Numbered from the stretch's first letter, positions 12,976 to 24,914 are shown. The stretch: DNA of 64,000 bases from Bos javanicus (GCF_032452875.1 NC_083881.1:64921689-64985688), one strand, 5' to 3'. The notes: generated from the sequence alone by a model not told the origin. Program-made: numbers and translations.

Positions 12976-15900
12976 CTGTAACGAAAAAAGTAGATTCATG
13001 AGGAAACAGTGGATCTGTGCACAACCTCATGTATAAGGAGAAATTTTGAAGAATGGGACAGACATACATTAAGATAAGACCATAAATGAGGACAAGAAAA
13101 AATATGCTTAAAATAGAAATATTCAATGCTCTGTCCATTGTTTCTTTTATATCCCACTAAGTACTTCTCTGCACAGACAATTAAAAATGGCAATAAAATA
13201 ATTCACCCAACATAAAAACATGCAATATTAATTATATATAAGTAATACTGAAGTAGCGTATTTATCTAATTTCATGATGTGATACTACTACATTTTTCTC
13301 CCAAGTGATTTTCAACCTTTGGTTTTCAACACTGTACTGTTGCTTACAAATACATTAAAGGATATCAAAAAGTCAGTAACAAATTCTCCAAGTTGTTTGA
13401 ATTTACATAATTGTACTAATACAACACACATATAGGAACACACAAGAGCACTTTAAGGTGTAACATGTGAGCTGAAGGCTGCAACAGTAAAGAAAGAAAA
13501 AAACAAGTAACTGATTAATATATAAGGGCTTTTCAACTTGCTATTCTAGGCACTTTTTAATGTTAATAATTTCTACTGTGGAACTGCTTGAGAAATAGTA
13601 ATTTCACACTTGTGTAAAAGTCCTATTTCCTAATGGAACCTAAAACTAAGGTAAGTATTTTCAGAAAACAAGAAAAGGTAAAAGGGTATATTAATTCTGA
13701 TTCATTAAACTGAATTAAAAAAAATTTATCACATGTTCTCATGTTACAAAGCTAAACAATTCTATAAGCCATTGGCTAATTCAATGTCTTTTTAAAAAAT
13801 TATTTGGAATAAAGAGCTTTTTTGGATGCCCTCATTAATTTACATTAAATTTATTCCTTCTTTCCCCACAGATGAGTCTACTGCAGTAGCTGTTCAAAAT
13901 TGTTTAAAAATTGTTAACAATATACAATTTTCTGGGTTTTGAAGAAAATATATAGTAAAATTCATAATTTCTTTCAAAGAACTATCATCTGCCACAAATG
14001 GAACAGAAAAGGACTGGCTCTGCAAGACCTCAGGAATATCCTGAACAGAACATGCCTACAAAGGCATACAATCCATATTTCCCAAACTGTGGTGCCCAAA
14101 GAATGCAAAAGCTAAGAGATTATTTCCAGCTGCTTCGACAAAACACTTGGTATGGTCTGACTTAGATTAGTCTAAAAAGGAAAGTCAGAATTAGGAAAAT
14201 CAGAAAAAATAAGAAGAAAGATATTCAGCGAGGAAAAGAAGGAACCAGAATAAGACGTACATAAGGGAGAGGCAAAATGGCAGGGGAAGTGGAAAGACAG
14301 CAAAGGGGGAAGAAAGAGATGAGCAATCATAATAAATATCAGCATGTGGATGCTGCAACACAGATGATATTTTTGAATGTCCACAGCAAAAAAGATCAAA
14401 TTAAACACTACTTCTCATGAAGTTACACTATTTTCAAATGACTAGAGGTCTGGCTTGATTATAGGTGCTTATACTATGAAACCTGTTTACATTTCACAGA
14501 TCCTGCATTTTATGTCAGGCTTATCAAATAGTTTCATGTGGGTAAAACCTCTGATTAAGCAGAAGGCATCAATTAAATCAATAAATAGTAAGCCTGGAGA
14601 ACAGACCATACCACAAAAGTGCGATTAGTGTACTTGCTAACTGTTCTTCCAGGCTACAGATACTACCCACCATATGAAAGTCTAAAACGTAATAGAAACA
14701 CTGCAGTAAATGAGGTACATATGGAAGAAAAATGACGTCCTTAGTGTTACACACAAAGCCAGATCCAAGAACAGAATTCTGTTTCTCTTAGAGCCAAAAG
14801 TATTCTCACTAGATTAAACTGACTACAAAGTTATATAATAATAATAAAAAGCATTTAATGCATATCATTCATGAACTAAATTAAAATAATCAATTTTATT
14901 ATAGAAAGTATTCAGCTTATCAAAATGTATCCAGAGATACAAGAAAAACTAGTAAAAAATAGGTATTTATACAAGAAAGCGCCCTGAGTCATGTCTTTAG
15001 TTATTTGATAGCTGGGGGGAAAAAAAAAACAAAACAGGCTTCCCTTTTTTGGTTTATTTCACCTGCATTTAATAGTTGGACCAAATGAGGAAGTGTTCCC
15101 TCTAGAAGCATTTTCAACATGAAAATGAATGCCTTCCTTCTTTGCTGTAACTGTATTTTTAAAAATTGAGCCTCATGAGGAACTACTCACTCTAGAAGAC
15201 TCATATCAGATCCAAAAAACAGCCCTCTGTTATGAAATAAATAGCTTAAGCTGGAAGTCAAACACCTGTAGATTCAGAATCTTGATAATAATCGCACATA
15301 AAGCAAGCAATATTCATGTCGAAAACCAGACTTTAATATAACTTCTTTAAATATTAGAATGTTAAATATATTTTTATTATTAATTGAATTTTACAGATGA
15401 ACTATTCGAAACTTGTACATTTCATGTAAAATGAAACATACGTCTGAAAGACTTTATCTTTTCTTGAGGCAAGAGAGTATGTATTGAAAATGAAAAGGCT
15501 AAGAACAAATCTGAAATTATGAGCTTGATTAAGTAACCAAAAGCTTAAAAGAGCAGAATCTTCATGAAATTGTCAGACAATAAAAGACTGTTGTTCATAG
15601 CTAAGTTTTTTAAAAATTCAATATGAAATAAAAACATTTTAGAGACTTTAATTTTCCTTTAAGATTCTCAGTATAAACTCTATATAATAAAACATCTAAA
15701 ATCTCAAAGGTATTTGAACTTGCCACTGCAATGTTAAACTTTTATAAAGCCACAACTATAATGACAACCTCACATTAAGCTATCAACAAAAGGTACTATT
15801 AGTTATTGACATATTTTCAGCTGAAGACACAATGAAGGCTCAATAATATGTAACCCAGTGATTATGTACATTAATGGGAAATACAGTCACATTCAGTTTG

Positions 15901-16114
15901 ACAATCATCTCTGAAAGACACAAACTGCTTGGAGATAGTTTTATAGTTTCTGCTAAGAAGTATGAAATGGCAACATTTCAGTATGCTATCACACTCAATA
16001 AGACATAATTTCCATTCAGTTTAATTAATCTGATTAAAAATATTATGCTCATTTGAATTACAGCAGTAATGAAGAAGATAAAGTGGCCCCAAAATTTAAC
16101 ATAATATGTCAAGA

Positions 16115-16127
16115 CATTATATATATA

Positions 16128-16180
<53 letters not shown>
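16115..16180. repeat. TG microsatellite
   Basis: A short AT run and interrupted TG units lead into about 19 uninterrupted TG units at 16140-16178. The long His/Thr open frames over it are artefacts. Confidence 0.95.
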
Positions 16181-16181
<1 letters not shown>

Positions 16182-16278
16182 GTGGATAGGCACATGTTTT
16201 GGCAATTGATAGTATCTCAGATACAGATATGAGAACAGGTATAAGCAAAGATATACATGCTGATATAAATATAGGGGT

Positions 16279-16314
16279 ACACATAGACACACATACACAC
16301 ACACACACACACAG
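16279..16314. repeat. CA microsatellite
   Basis: An interrupted CA repeat lies about 100 bases from the TG array and in complementary orientation to it. Confidence 0.9.
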
Positions 16315-16539
16315 AGTCAAATAGCAAAAAAAAACACAAAACATGAAAAGACATGTGCAATACAATGCAGGTGAAACAACAGGCTTCACACAGAGTTCTT
16401 AATAAATGACGAAGAACAGATGAGCAACTCTTTAGGAAAAAAGTATACTTTTCATTAATGAGACTGACAAAAGACCAAAAAGCATGACAGATCTCTATTA
16501 CAAGGACACCAAGGAAACAGTATAAACTGGTCAGGCAAT

Positions 16540-16720
16540 TTATAGGAGAGCATTTTGACACCCCTTAACATTTTTAAGGTAGATACCCTTTGATCTAGCA
16601 ATCCTTTTGCTAGAAATTTATTCTATATATACTCACCCAAGTCATGAAAAATACCAGCAAAAGGTGTTTATTACACTAAGTGTTCATATAAGCAAAGGAT
16701 CAAAATTAACCAAAAGTCCA
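16540..16720 (+). mobile_element. Old L1 ORF2 fragment
   Basis: Contains a decayed form of the L1 segment around 'ccctttgatctagcaatcc' followed by 'ctagaaatttattct', typical of ORF2 near its C-terminus. Boundaries are approximate. Confidence 0.6.
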
Positions 16721-17419
16721 CAGAGAAATGTGGCAGACAGTATTTTCCAAAGATGGCTGTAACAAGGTCCCTTCCCTAACTTCCACCTCATATGCTCTTA
16801 TTCAAGGTTACATGCTTAGCAGGTACTTCAGGGTCACAATTTTGAAATTATACCTTAAAAATCCCACCACAAGCAGCACCAAAAAAGAACAAAGGAGCTT
16901 GAAAAATAAACTAGGAAAAGTCTAGAAACCTTCTGTAATTACAACCAATTGAAGATTTTCCTAGTTACAGCAAGAAAATGGGAAACTTAAAGCAGTATCA
17001 ACAAAACTGTGTGATACACAGTATTCATTATAAAATTTAACTAAATGTTCATAAAACAATAAGCCAACAAACAAAACAAATACATGCACAAAGGAGAGAA
17101 AGTTTTTCCTTTCCCTCCCTTTTCTCAAATAGCCAGGTGAGTATCCCTTTGGACATCTATACAAATCAATGAAGCACAGAACCTGTTTTGATGAACCACC
17201 ACTGAGTATGACAGAAAAATGAGGCTAGGGTAAACCCATGAAACCCCTGACCTCTGTCTATCGTGAAGGTGCTCAGCCACAGGTACTACCACCTTTACTA
17301 ACAGGGAGCTCCCTTCATGCTTCCTGTTGACTCAATACTATCATTCAGAAACTACTACAAATCCTGCCTCGTCAAAAAAGCTTCAAAGCAGATTGGTGGT
17401 TAATCAACACCATAGAATT

Positions 17420-17990
17420 CTCAACAAAGAAATGCCATATAAGCCAGCAATTTAACACCGAGGTACATACTCAAAAGAATCAAAAATGAGTTTGAACAGA
17501 CAAGTATATAGCAGCATTACTCACAACATCAGTGGAAACAATCCAAGTGTCTGATAGAAGACTGGATTTAAAAAATGGGGTATATCCATACAATAGATAC
17601 TATTCTACCATAAAAATAAATGAAATTATGATGCATGGTATACAACATGAATGAACCCTGAAAACATTATGCTAAGCGAAATAAGCCAGACACAAAAGGA
17701 CAAATATTCTCTGATTCAACTCATATGAAATACCTACAACAGGCAATTTCAGAGAGACAGAAAGTAAGCAAGGGGGAGTTATTCTTCAGTCTGTAAGGTA
17801 CACAGTTACTGCTTGGGGTGATGAAAACATTTTGGAGATAGAAAGTGGGAATGGCTGCACAAGACTGCCAATATAATTTATTCCATTAGTGCAGTATGTG
17901 GAGTGTTGGCTAATTTTATAAAGCAATTTTTAGTTATCTTAGGTATATAGAACACAATATTGGAGGTCAACAAAACAAATGACAGAAAGT
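17420..17990 (+). mobile_element. Old L1 ORF2 end and 3' UTR
   Basis: Motifs in L1 order: agcagcattactcacaacat, caatccaagtgtctgatag, ccatacaatagatactattc, aagccagacacaaaaggac, then a 3' UTR-like stretch. Many substitutions mark it as ancient. Confidence 0.75.
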
Positions 17991-18126
17991 ATAAGCTTTA
18001 TTAGCAAAAGACCTAAAGAAAAACATTTCCTATTTCTTACTCTAGTAATCAGCAGAGTCAGAAACACACACAGTATTTAAAAGTTATTTAAAATAAGACT
18101 GGAAAAAAAAATTCTAAAAAGAATAC

Positions 18127-18535
18127 CTTCAATACTTGGCTGCATTTCTTCTGTTTTTGGAACAAAAATTCTGATTACGCTTGTGTTGATATAAATCAAA
18201 GGTAAATTGCGTGAAGTCAGTGTATGGGTCCTCATGGGCTGACCTGGAGATTTTCTTTTCTCTGTTTGGGTCCTTGGTAGTTTTGCTTGAAATATACTTG
18301 CAATGGCATTAAGTAAAGGAAAACAAAGGACAATATCAAAGGCTTGTGCTGAAAGAAGTATTTCATGAAGAAAATGAGGGGAACCATCTGTTAAACCTTC
18401 AGATAACTTATGAAAACTTCTTCGCTCATTTCTTGATGTTAACTTGTGGCGAACATTTTTTGTTACAGCTTTTGTGTATGTCAAAGACAGAAATCCATGC
18501 TGCTGATGAGAGCCATCTAGAAGCTTTGCAGTTGT
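18127..18535 (-). CDS. VPS13B: VPS13B coding exon (probably exon 29)
   Basis: This is the largest exon here: 409 nt, 136 codons plus one base, with acceptor tctggaacag before ACAACTGC and donor ATTGAAG followed by gtattc. The protein begins TTAKLLDGSHQQHGFLSLTY and continues through a basic patch (KNVRHKLTSRNERRSFHK), then SPHFLHEILLSAQAFDIVL, and on to LPLIYINTSVIRIFVPKTEE. It matches human VPS13B closely. The beta-strand-like and short amphipathic segments fit the extended lipid-transfer body. It starts in phase 0, so it can follow either exon 28 or 28b. Its final base joins TT of the next exon to encode Val. The open frames on the opposite strand here are shadows. Confidence 0.97.
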
Positions 18536-21500
18536 CTGTTCCAGAAAGAGGAAATCACAATACATATTTTATTCAAAAAGAAAAAAAAAAGAATTTGAAA
18601 GCAGAAAACAATCTAGGTTGGTACTATTATATTTTGTTATTGTCAATATTTTTCCCCATGATTAATCAGATGTTTAATATAAATAAAAAAATAAAAACAC
18701 ACTTAACGAGCACATTACTAATCAATTCTATAGACAGGGCAAAAGCCTCTAAGACTCAGAATGACTGAACTCAGGTTAGGAGTCCTGGGTTGTAGTTCTA
18801 GGTCTTGAGAGAGGTAATTAACCTCTTTGTGCCTGTTTCTATAATTTCTACATTTTCTACAACACTCAGAATTTGGAACAGTTCATATATAGATTTATCT
18901 TTTCATTCTTGATAATTTTTCATTAAAAGTAGCAATACGCTGTCATAATTTGGGTCAGACAGGGTTTATGAAAGAAAAATTGAAATAACCATGTTATGTA
19001 TTTTCATTGGTGATCAACAACCTGAAAAGTTGATTGACTTCACTTGACTTAACATTTATAAAAACAAAGATTTTCCTCTGTAATCTCACTAATATATATG
19101 AAGAGCCCATAAGACAAGCATCACTGATATCACACTTTGATAACTGAATTAACCATTTAATGCATATAAAGAAAAAATGGTATCATGAGACAAAAATAGC
19201 TTTCTTTTAGAACTTGTCTATTTTCCGGGACTATCATATTGTTTATAAAACCTACCTAAAAACTCTCTTTCAACTCATATTCCCTGGATTTAATACCATA
19301 TTAACACACATAAATATCTGATTAAGACTGAAAACTGTATCATAACAACTTCAGTACTTGTGACAAAACTTGTCCAATAAACTTATATTCAAATTGAAAA
19401 GAGCATATTTTTCAGGGTAAAATAAAACATGTAATTTGAATTTCTCAACATATAAAAAGGATATTTTTGAGTAAAGTTTTCCTGAACCAATTAATGTACA
19501 TAAAATTCTATTCTGCAAATTAAAGTATAATTACTCAAAATACAACCCCTCTTCCCAAGGCTTGATAAAGATTTTTAGTTATTGGAGTTCAAAGAGTGAT
19601 GTTAAGAGAGGAAGTGAACCAGGAAAAATGAAAAAGAAGGAAATACATTCACATAAACAAGAAAAAAGTGAGAAGGAGCAAAGCAACAATATGTCAGAGC
19701 CTACGTTATTCCATCATCAGTAAACCTCTTCTTCTACTTCTATTTTCTGCTTCTCATTTTGTTGCCTATCACACAATGAGAATAAAATAGTATGAAACTC
19801 AGTGCTCTGTTAATTTTGTTTTAAATTTGGATTTTATAGTGAAGAAAGACAAGATAAAATTTACCTTTGCAAAAGTATCTCAAAATCAACTTTTTGACCA
19901 TTAAAAAGAGCTTGTAAAGTAAGCATTAAATAGATATGCAATATAATAACTTTTCATATAATTGTCCTGCCCTCAGAACATCTTTTACTTTGTCCAACTT
20001 TCTCACTTCATTTTATCTTATTTCCCTCTCTTTTGGCTTTCTACCCTCAAAACAAAAGGAAATACAGTAAAACAAGAAAAAGTGATTGCAATCTCATCAC
20101 TATGATGCTGAACTGCGGGCAAACGTAGATGGACCTGGGTGCTGTGGGTGGCTGCAACGGGAGAGGCCACAGCAACACTGTCTCTAGGTGTCTCAACTGG
20201 GGATTAAGGTGTCGAGGGGTAGAACCAACCATAATCCAGATGAATCACCTCAAAGCTTAATTAATGGCAACATTTGAATCCTGGAAATAGTATAAAAGGC
20301 ATTTGAAAGTATAAATGTTTTGATTTGGTAAAGATAGTTTTAAACATGTTGACTGTAGGTATTAAAAGGTAAATACCCATGAGAGAAAGTGTGTTAAAGT
20401 GCTGCATTCCTACCTGCGCTAGTAGAATGAGTGAAAAAACATAAAGTATGGATGAATACTAGCTAGAATTGAAATAAGTATTACCTTTCATAAAGTAATA
20501 ATAATATTTTCTACTACTTAAAATGAAAGTCAGGCCAATGATAATTATTAAAATGTTAAGAAAATTCAAAATTTAGAAAAATTGATAAAATTCTAAAACA
20601 CATTAACAATAATTTTGGTTTGCTTTCATGAATACATGTTAAAATTGTTAAGAAAGCTTCTCATGGATGCTAATGAACATTTAAAGAGAAGAAAATAAAT
20701 CTAAACAGAATGTCCATTAATACAAAGGCCACATTTAGGGACAATTTTTATCCAGACTAGACTAGAAAAAATTAAAAAATCAAATCAGAAACTACTATTT
20801 GCTATGCAATTACCGCGTTAAACACTAAATCTAAGAACACAATTATTTAAAATATTTGGCTAATTTTTACACTTTATTTTTAAAGATATATGTCTTAATT
20901 CCTTTTAAGTTACAAAAAAAGGGGAAATAAATACTAGTTTTCAGATGCTGAGAAAATAATAACATTTGCACTTAATAGTTTCTTAAGAGGATTTCTATTA
21001 CCATTGTGAAAATCTACTCAATATTTAAAATTTACATGTGTTTTTATTGACTTAAAAATATCATTTAAAAGAACTAGCTTAATAATATATTCAGATATTT
21101 TATACCACCAGGGGAAAAAAAAGTTTTAAACTTCTAAAACCCACTGGTATACAGTCTAGTATTCCTCTTTCATCTAGTAATTGACAGATGTACAACCTTG
21201 TCCAGACTTAAGAGGCACCAAATAAATAAGGCACTTGGAGTTAGTTCTGAGAAGGAAACAGCATAATAATAGGGGAAAAAGCAGTGCAAGGAAGAATCAT
21301 AAAAGGAATAACGAAAGCAGTATGGTCAACTCTTGATCAGTCAGTATATGTACAATTTAACAAACATACATAACATCCCACTTTGATTTTCCAATGATGA
21401 TGATAAAATTAGTTTATATTCAATAAACCAGCATATTCAAGTAACCCAGAAACAAACTGGATTATAGTGCAAACAGTCTATAATTTAAGAATACATAATA

Positions 21501-21628
21501 GTTCATTTATAAAGCGAAAGATACAGAGGAAGATAAAAATCAAGAGTTGACTCTATGGATAGTTCCATTCCTTCTCTGGGTTCCTGTTAATGGGAGTTCT
21601 GTAGCGTAATTTAAAAATGATTTCTTAC
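18536..21628 (-). other. VPS13B: VPS13B intron between exons 28b and 29
   Basis: This 3,093-nt intron has no recognisable young transposon. It is AT-rich apart from a GC-richer block at about 20105-20235, described separately. No other structure was seen. Confidence 0.85.
20105..20235. other. GC-richer block of unknown nature
   Basis: About 130 bases are visibly richer in G and C than the surrounding AT-rich intron, with clean edges. The segment gcaacgggagaggccacagc resembles the middle of CHR-type SINEs, so part of it may be a degraded SINE. One frame on the minus strand stays open for 61 codons, but I recognise no protein. Confidence 0.4.
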
Positions 21629-21770
21629 AGAAGGAAAGAAGCCAGAGCAATTACTGAAAGGGTCCTGGTTGCTGATGGGTCGAACCAACAAGGTGCGTCT
21701 GTTCAGCTTGTCAGTACAGGAAAGGAAGACACCTCCACATTGCCCCAGAGACCAACACTCTTCCCCAAGG
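21629..21770 (-). CDS. VPS13B: VPS13B long alternative exon (probably exon 28b)
   Basis: The exon is 142 nt: one base plus 47 codons. The acceptor is atcacctcaag before CCTTGGGG and the donor is CCTTCT followed by gtaaga. The residues begin S-LGEECWSLGQCGGVFLSC, include LNRRTLLVRPISNQDPF, and end SGFFPS. It aligns with the preceding 67-nt exon over its first 21 residues and has 26 further residues with no counterpart there. Using both exons in series would shift the frame and hit TGA after 20 codons of this exon, and skipping both also breaks the frame, so they must be alternatives. From the literature on human COH1, the two forms are reported to differ in tissue use, but the sequence alone cannot show which dominates. 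Confidence 0.95.
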
Positions 21771-22337
21771 CTTGAGGTGATGGACAGGAGCAAAGAAGGT
21801 GGAAAGACAAAAAGCAATAAAAGCCATAAGCAAAAAAAAAAAATCTGGACAGTTTTAATTTTGCTCAAGTTTGCAAAGGTTTAGGTTTGAGCCACTGCTA
21901 GGTATGGCCTCTGTCTGCACCATCTTCTGCAAAAGCATTGTTAATGGAAGTAAACAAAAAATTGTTGCTTTTAGTGTAAATGACTACTTTTAATTTATAA
22001 TAAAGGACAATCCAACATGAACTCACTTATGGAAAAACTTAGGAAAAACTTCTAGAAGATCAAAATACTAACACATTAATGACAAAGTATATTAATAAAA
22101 GCAATCCTACCTTGATCTTATTAAAAATTTACTTAATTGCTATAACAGGAAAATGGTTACAAAACAAAAGCAACTTAAAGGAATAGTTTTACTTTGTAAT
22201 GTAATTTTGTAAGAATAGGTCAAAAAGAATTTGCTGAGCTCTAATTCTTGTAACCATTAGCCCCACTGCATGAAAGAACAAAGATAAACAGTTTATAATA
22301 TATTTTTAAAAAGTCATAATTACTAAATGAGTCTCAC
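21771..22337 (-). other. VPS13B: VPS13B intron between exons 28 and 28b
   Basis: This 567-nt intron separates the two alternative exons. It is long enough for both to be spliced without simple steric block, and both donors look U2-type. Exclusive use must therefore come from regulation, RNA structure or decay of the double-inclusion product. I see no repeat in it. Confidence 0.85.
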
Positions 22338-22404
22338 CACAGGTTTTTCTTTGCACTGTAGAAATACTCCTTCAAAATGTCCTGACTGCCAACCTTCCCC
22401 TGGC
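22338..22404 (-). CDS. VPS13B: VPS13B short alternative exon (probably exon 28)
   Basis: This 67-nt exon is too short to stand out as an open frame. The acceptor is atgttttccag before GCCAGGGGAAGG and the donor is CCTGTG followed by gtgaga. Joined to the previous exon it reads R-PGEGWQSGHFEGVFLQCKEK-PV and ends exactly at a codon boundary. It resembles the next exon (shared G-E, W, S, G, GVFL, C and K with one gap), so the two look like an ancient tandem duplicate. Human VPS13B is known to have transcripts using either exon 28 or 28b, with proteins of 3,997 and 4,022 residues; the 75-nt difference seen here equals that 25-residue difference. Confidence 0.92.
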
Positions 22405-24224
22405 CTGGAAAACATAAGTTCACCTTATCTGTTCTCTTCAATTTTTCTGAGTTAAGAAATTGAGCATATACAACTATTTCAAGTCGTTATGATGTAAACA
22501 GTACTACACCGAACTAAAACGTGAAACTGACAAAGCAATCAATAGAACAATTCACATTAGCACCACACCCTGGTAGTTCTGCAGAGAGCAACTGTCTTAA
22601 TGGTAAATTATATATTTACCAAGGTTATTTTTCTATCTCATTCATGTGACTCTGGGCTCCCCTTGTGGCTTAGACTCCAGTACTCTTGCCTGGAGAATCC
22701 CATGGACAGAGGAGCCTGGCGGACTACAGATCATGGTGTCGCAAAGAGTCGGACATGACTGAGCAACTAAGCACAAGCACATGTGACTCTAAGGTCCATA
22801 AGGGTATGGTTTATGTCTATTTTTGTTGAACACTATATCCCTAGTGCTTAGCATAGTGCTTGGGATATAATATACACTTAATAAACAGTTTGATTAAAAG
22901 AATGAATAAACGATCTAAATATTTAAAACTTACATAAAATTAACAGCAAAATCATTGATAATCTACAACATAAATTGTAATATTCACATAATCAAGAAAT
23001 TATTTCAGCAATAAAATAAAATTCACATATATTTGCTAGGATCATTTTGATATGGAGATATACCATTCAAAAGGAACTGAACCACTGCATTATCAAAAAT
23101 CAATCACTGATTCACTGTTATTCCAACAGAAACAATTATCATACACTTGGGAAAATAATACTATTATAACAGGTCTTAATATATACCCAGCAAAATATTT
23201 TTACCATCGAAATTTTGACACAATTTTTGGCTTTGACAGAGTTGAGAGTTATTTACATAAATGATATACATAATAAAGAATGAAAACTCAAATGTTTAAA
23301 TGTAGAATTAGAAATCTCTTATAAAAGACTTTGGTTTTTAGAGTATATAATGCATTGATAAAGGTACAGAAATGTGTACTTTTGCAGACACTTAATTGTT
23401 GATGAATAAATATGAAAACGGGAAAAAAAAGGACTTTAAGGCTGTTTCTTTGCCAAAATACTATGAAAATGAAAATATGATGCTGTTTAGAAAACAGCTT
23501 TTAAAAACTATATGTGAGTTTTACAGTATATAAATCATATTTCAATTATTAAAAAAAACATTTCAGGGTAGTGTTATAAAGCAAAATAACCCCAAAGGCA
23601 TCTGTATTTTTATTTGGGAAAAACTGATGATAAGTTGTTATATATGTATCTTTATGAAAATATCTAAAACTTTATTTTTTTACTACCATCATTCAATATT
23701 ATAAACAAATCATACTTATTTATAATCTCCTTTTGGTAGAAATTTATTAGAAAGGAAAAATATAGTTATAGGAACATCTATTAATACCATAGGTACATTA
23801 ATCTTCTGTGAGTTAGGAAGTCCTCAAAGTTGTAAGGAACATGAGAAGCTGCTCTACTTCTATAATGGTATAGGGAGTGGATGAGGAGTACACAGCAAAA
23901 CCCAAAGCCATTAGCTGTGTCCCAGGCATCTTAGCAAATACACAACATGCACAACAAACTGTCAAGTGATTAGTAAAAGCAGCTTATTTCATTCAATATG
24001 ACAAGGTAGATACTTAGGAACAGATTTGCCCTCTTATAAAATAAAACTTTATTATATTCCATATATGAATGATACTAAGTAAAATTAATATATCTGTTAA
24101 GAACCATCTTTGGGAATTACTACAATATTTTTTAAAATAACTAACCAAATTAAAATATAAAAATTCTTTCACAGACTTTGGTCAAAGAAAATAGTTTTTC
24201 CCATATTCATTATTCATTACTTAC
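22405..24224 (-). other. VPS13B: VPS13B intron between exons 27 and 28
   Basis: This 1,820-nt intron is AT-rich and contains one Bov-A-type SINE at 22654-22779. Nothing else was recognised. Confidence 0.85.
22654..22779 (+). mobile_element. Bov-A-type SINE with target-site duplication
   Basis: It starts gggctccccttgtggctta, lacks the left-middle part, and ends tgactgagcaactaagcac. Exact 11-bp duplications (catgtgactct) flank it at 22643-22653 and 22780-22790. Confidence 0.9.
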
Positions 24225-24339
24225 CTGCTTCTATAGTGATCAATATTGAAACTTTCTACTTTACATTTCACTTTAGTGTACACATCCTGGACATCTATTG
24301 AAGCACTGAGATCTTCTAGTTCACTGACCATACAAAGTT
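24225..24339 (-). CDS. VPS13B: VPS13B coding exon (probably exon 27)
   Basis: The exon is 115 nt: two bases, 37 codons, two bases. The acceptor is cctattgcag before AACTTTG and the donor is AGCAG followed by gtaagtaa. The residues run from LCMVSELEDLSASIDVQDVY to KCKVESFNIDHYRS, with alternating hydrophobic positions typical of the beta-strand groove. The exon leaves two bases (AG) open, so the next exon must supply 1+3n bases. Both downstream alternatives (67 nt and 142 nt) do so, giving Arg with exon 28 or Ser with exon 28b. It is the common upstream partner of that mutually exclusive pair. Confidence 0.96.
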
Positions 24340-24914
24340 CTGCAATAGGAAGCAAATACTAAATTAGTATAGGGCTCACAATCAACATAAAAACTTTCAA
24401 TTTTACATTTAATGTTGCCATATATATCCTTGACATGTACAGAGGGACTGAGAGTTTCTGTTCACTAACCACATAAAAATTTACAATAACTACAAAATTA
24501 ATATTAATATATGCATCAAAATTAATAAGATAGGATACTTATTTCAAAATAAGGGAAATACCAGTTAATGTATGAAGTATTACATCTAATATCAGTCAAC
24601 AATCTCTGCAATATTTTCAGTGATATGACCACTGAAGAAAGTACAAATACAGTTAAAATAATATGTTTTATATTGGTGACTTTTACCACAATAAAAAAAA
24701 AAATTACCTCATGGCTTTTGGAGTGAATTTTAATACAAACAAGACAGAACTGAGGTAATATAGGCACCACGTTAGTACTGCTAACAGAAATCACTTGAAT
24801 TAGATCTAATGATGTTTGACTTAAATGACAGTGATTAAATAAAACAAGGTCTCCAATTTCTTCTAAAAACAGTGTTTAATATTTTATCTGTAGAGTAGAA
24901 AAGTAACCCTATAC
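24340..24914 (-). other. VPS13B: VPS13B intron between exons 26 and 27
   Basis: This is a short 575-nt intron, AT-rich, with gtatag at the donor end and ctattgcag at the acceptor. No repeat was recognised. Confidence 0.85.

Larger units (their letters stand above)
12976..18126 (-). other. VPS13B: VPS13B intron between exons 29 and 30
   Basis: This is a 5,151-nt intron with GT/AG ends. It contains a purine-rich patch near 14.2 kb, a TG microsatellite facing a CA microsatellite at 16.1-16.3 kb, and old sense-to-plus L1 pieces at 16.5-16.7 and 17.4-18.0 kb. The remainder looks like unique AT-rich intron. Confidence 0.85.

Noticed and set aside
12976..13138. Amino-terminal extension of the exon 30 reading frame (a 92-codon open frame starting with Met)
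   Set aside because: A good acceptor (ttacag) and the match to human VPS13B start at position 12975. The upstream residues are intron.
15978..16561. Three overlapping minus-strand open frames rich in Cys/Val or His/Thr
   Set aside because: They are translations of the TG and CA microsatellites.
18346..18768. 140-codon plus-strand open frame
   Set aside because: It overlaps the well-supported VPS13B exon at 18127-18535 on the opposite strand, so it is a shadow of that exon extended by chance.
24840..24914. Open frame continuing past the exon 26 donor
   Set aside because: The phase and the next exon's sequence show splicing after GCATAG. The continuation is intron read-through.
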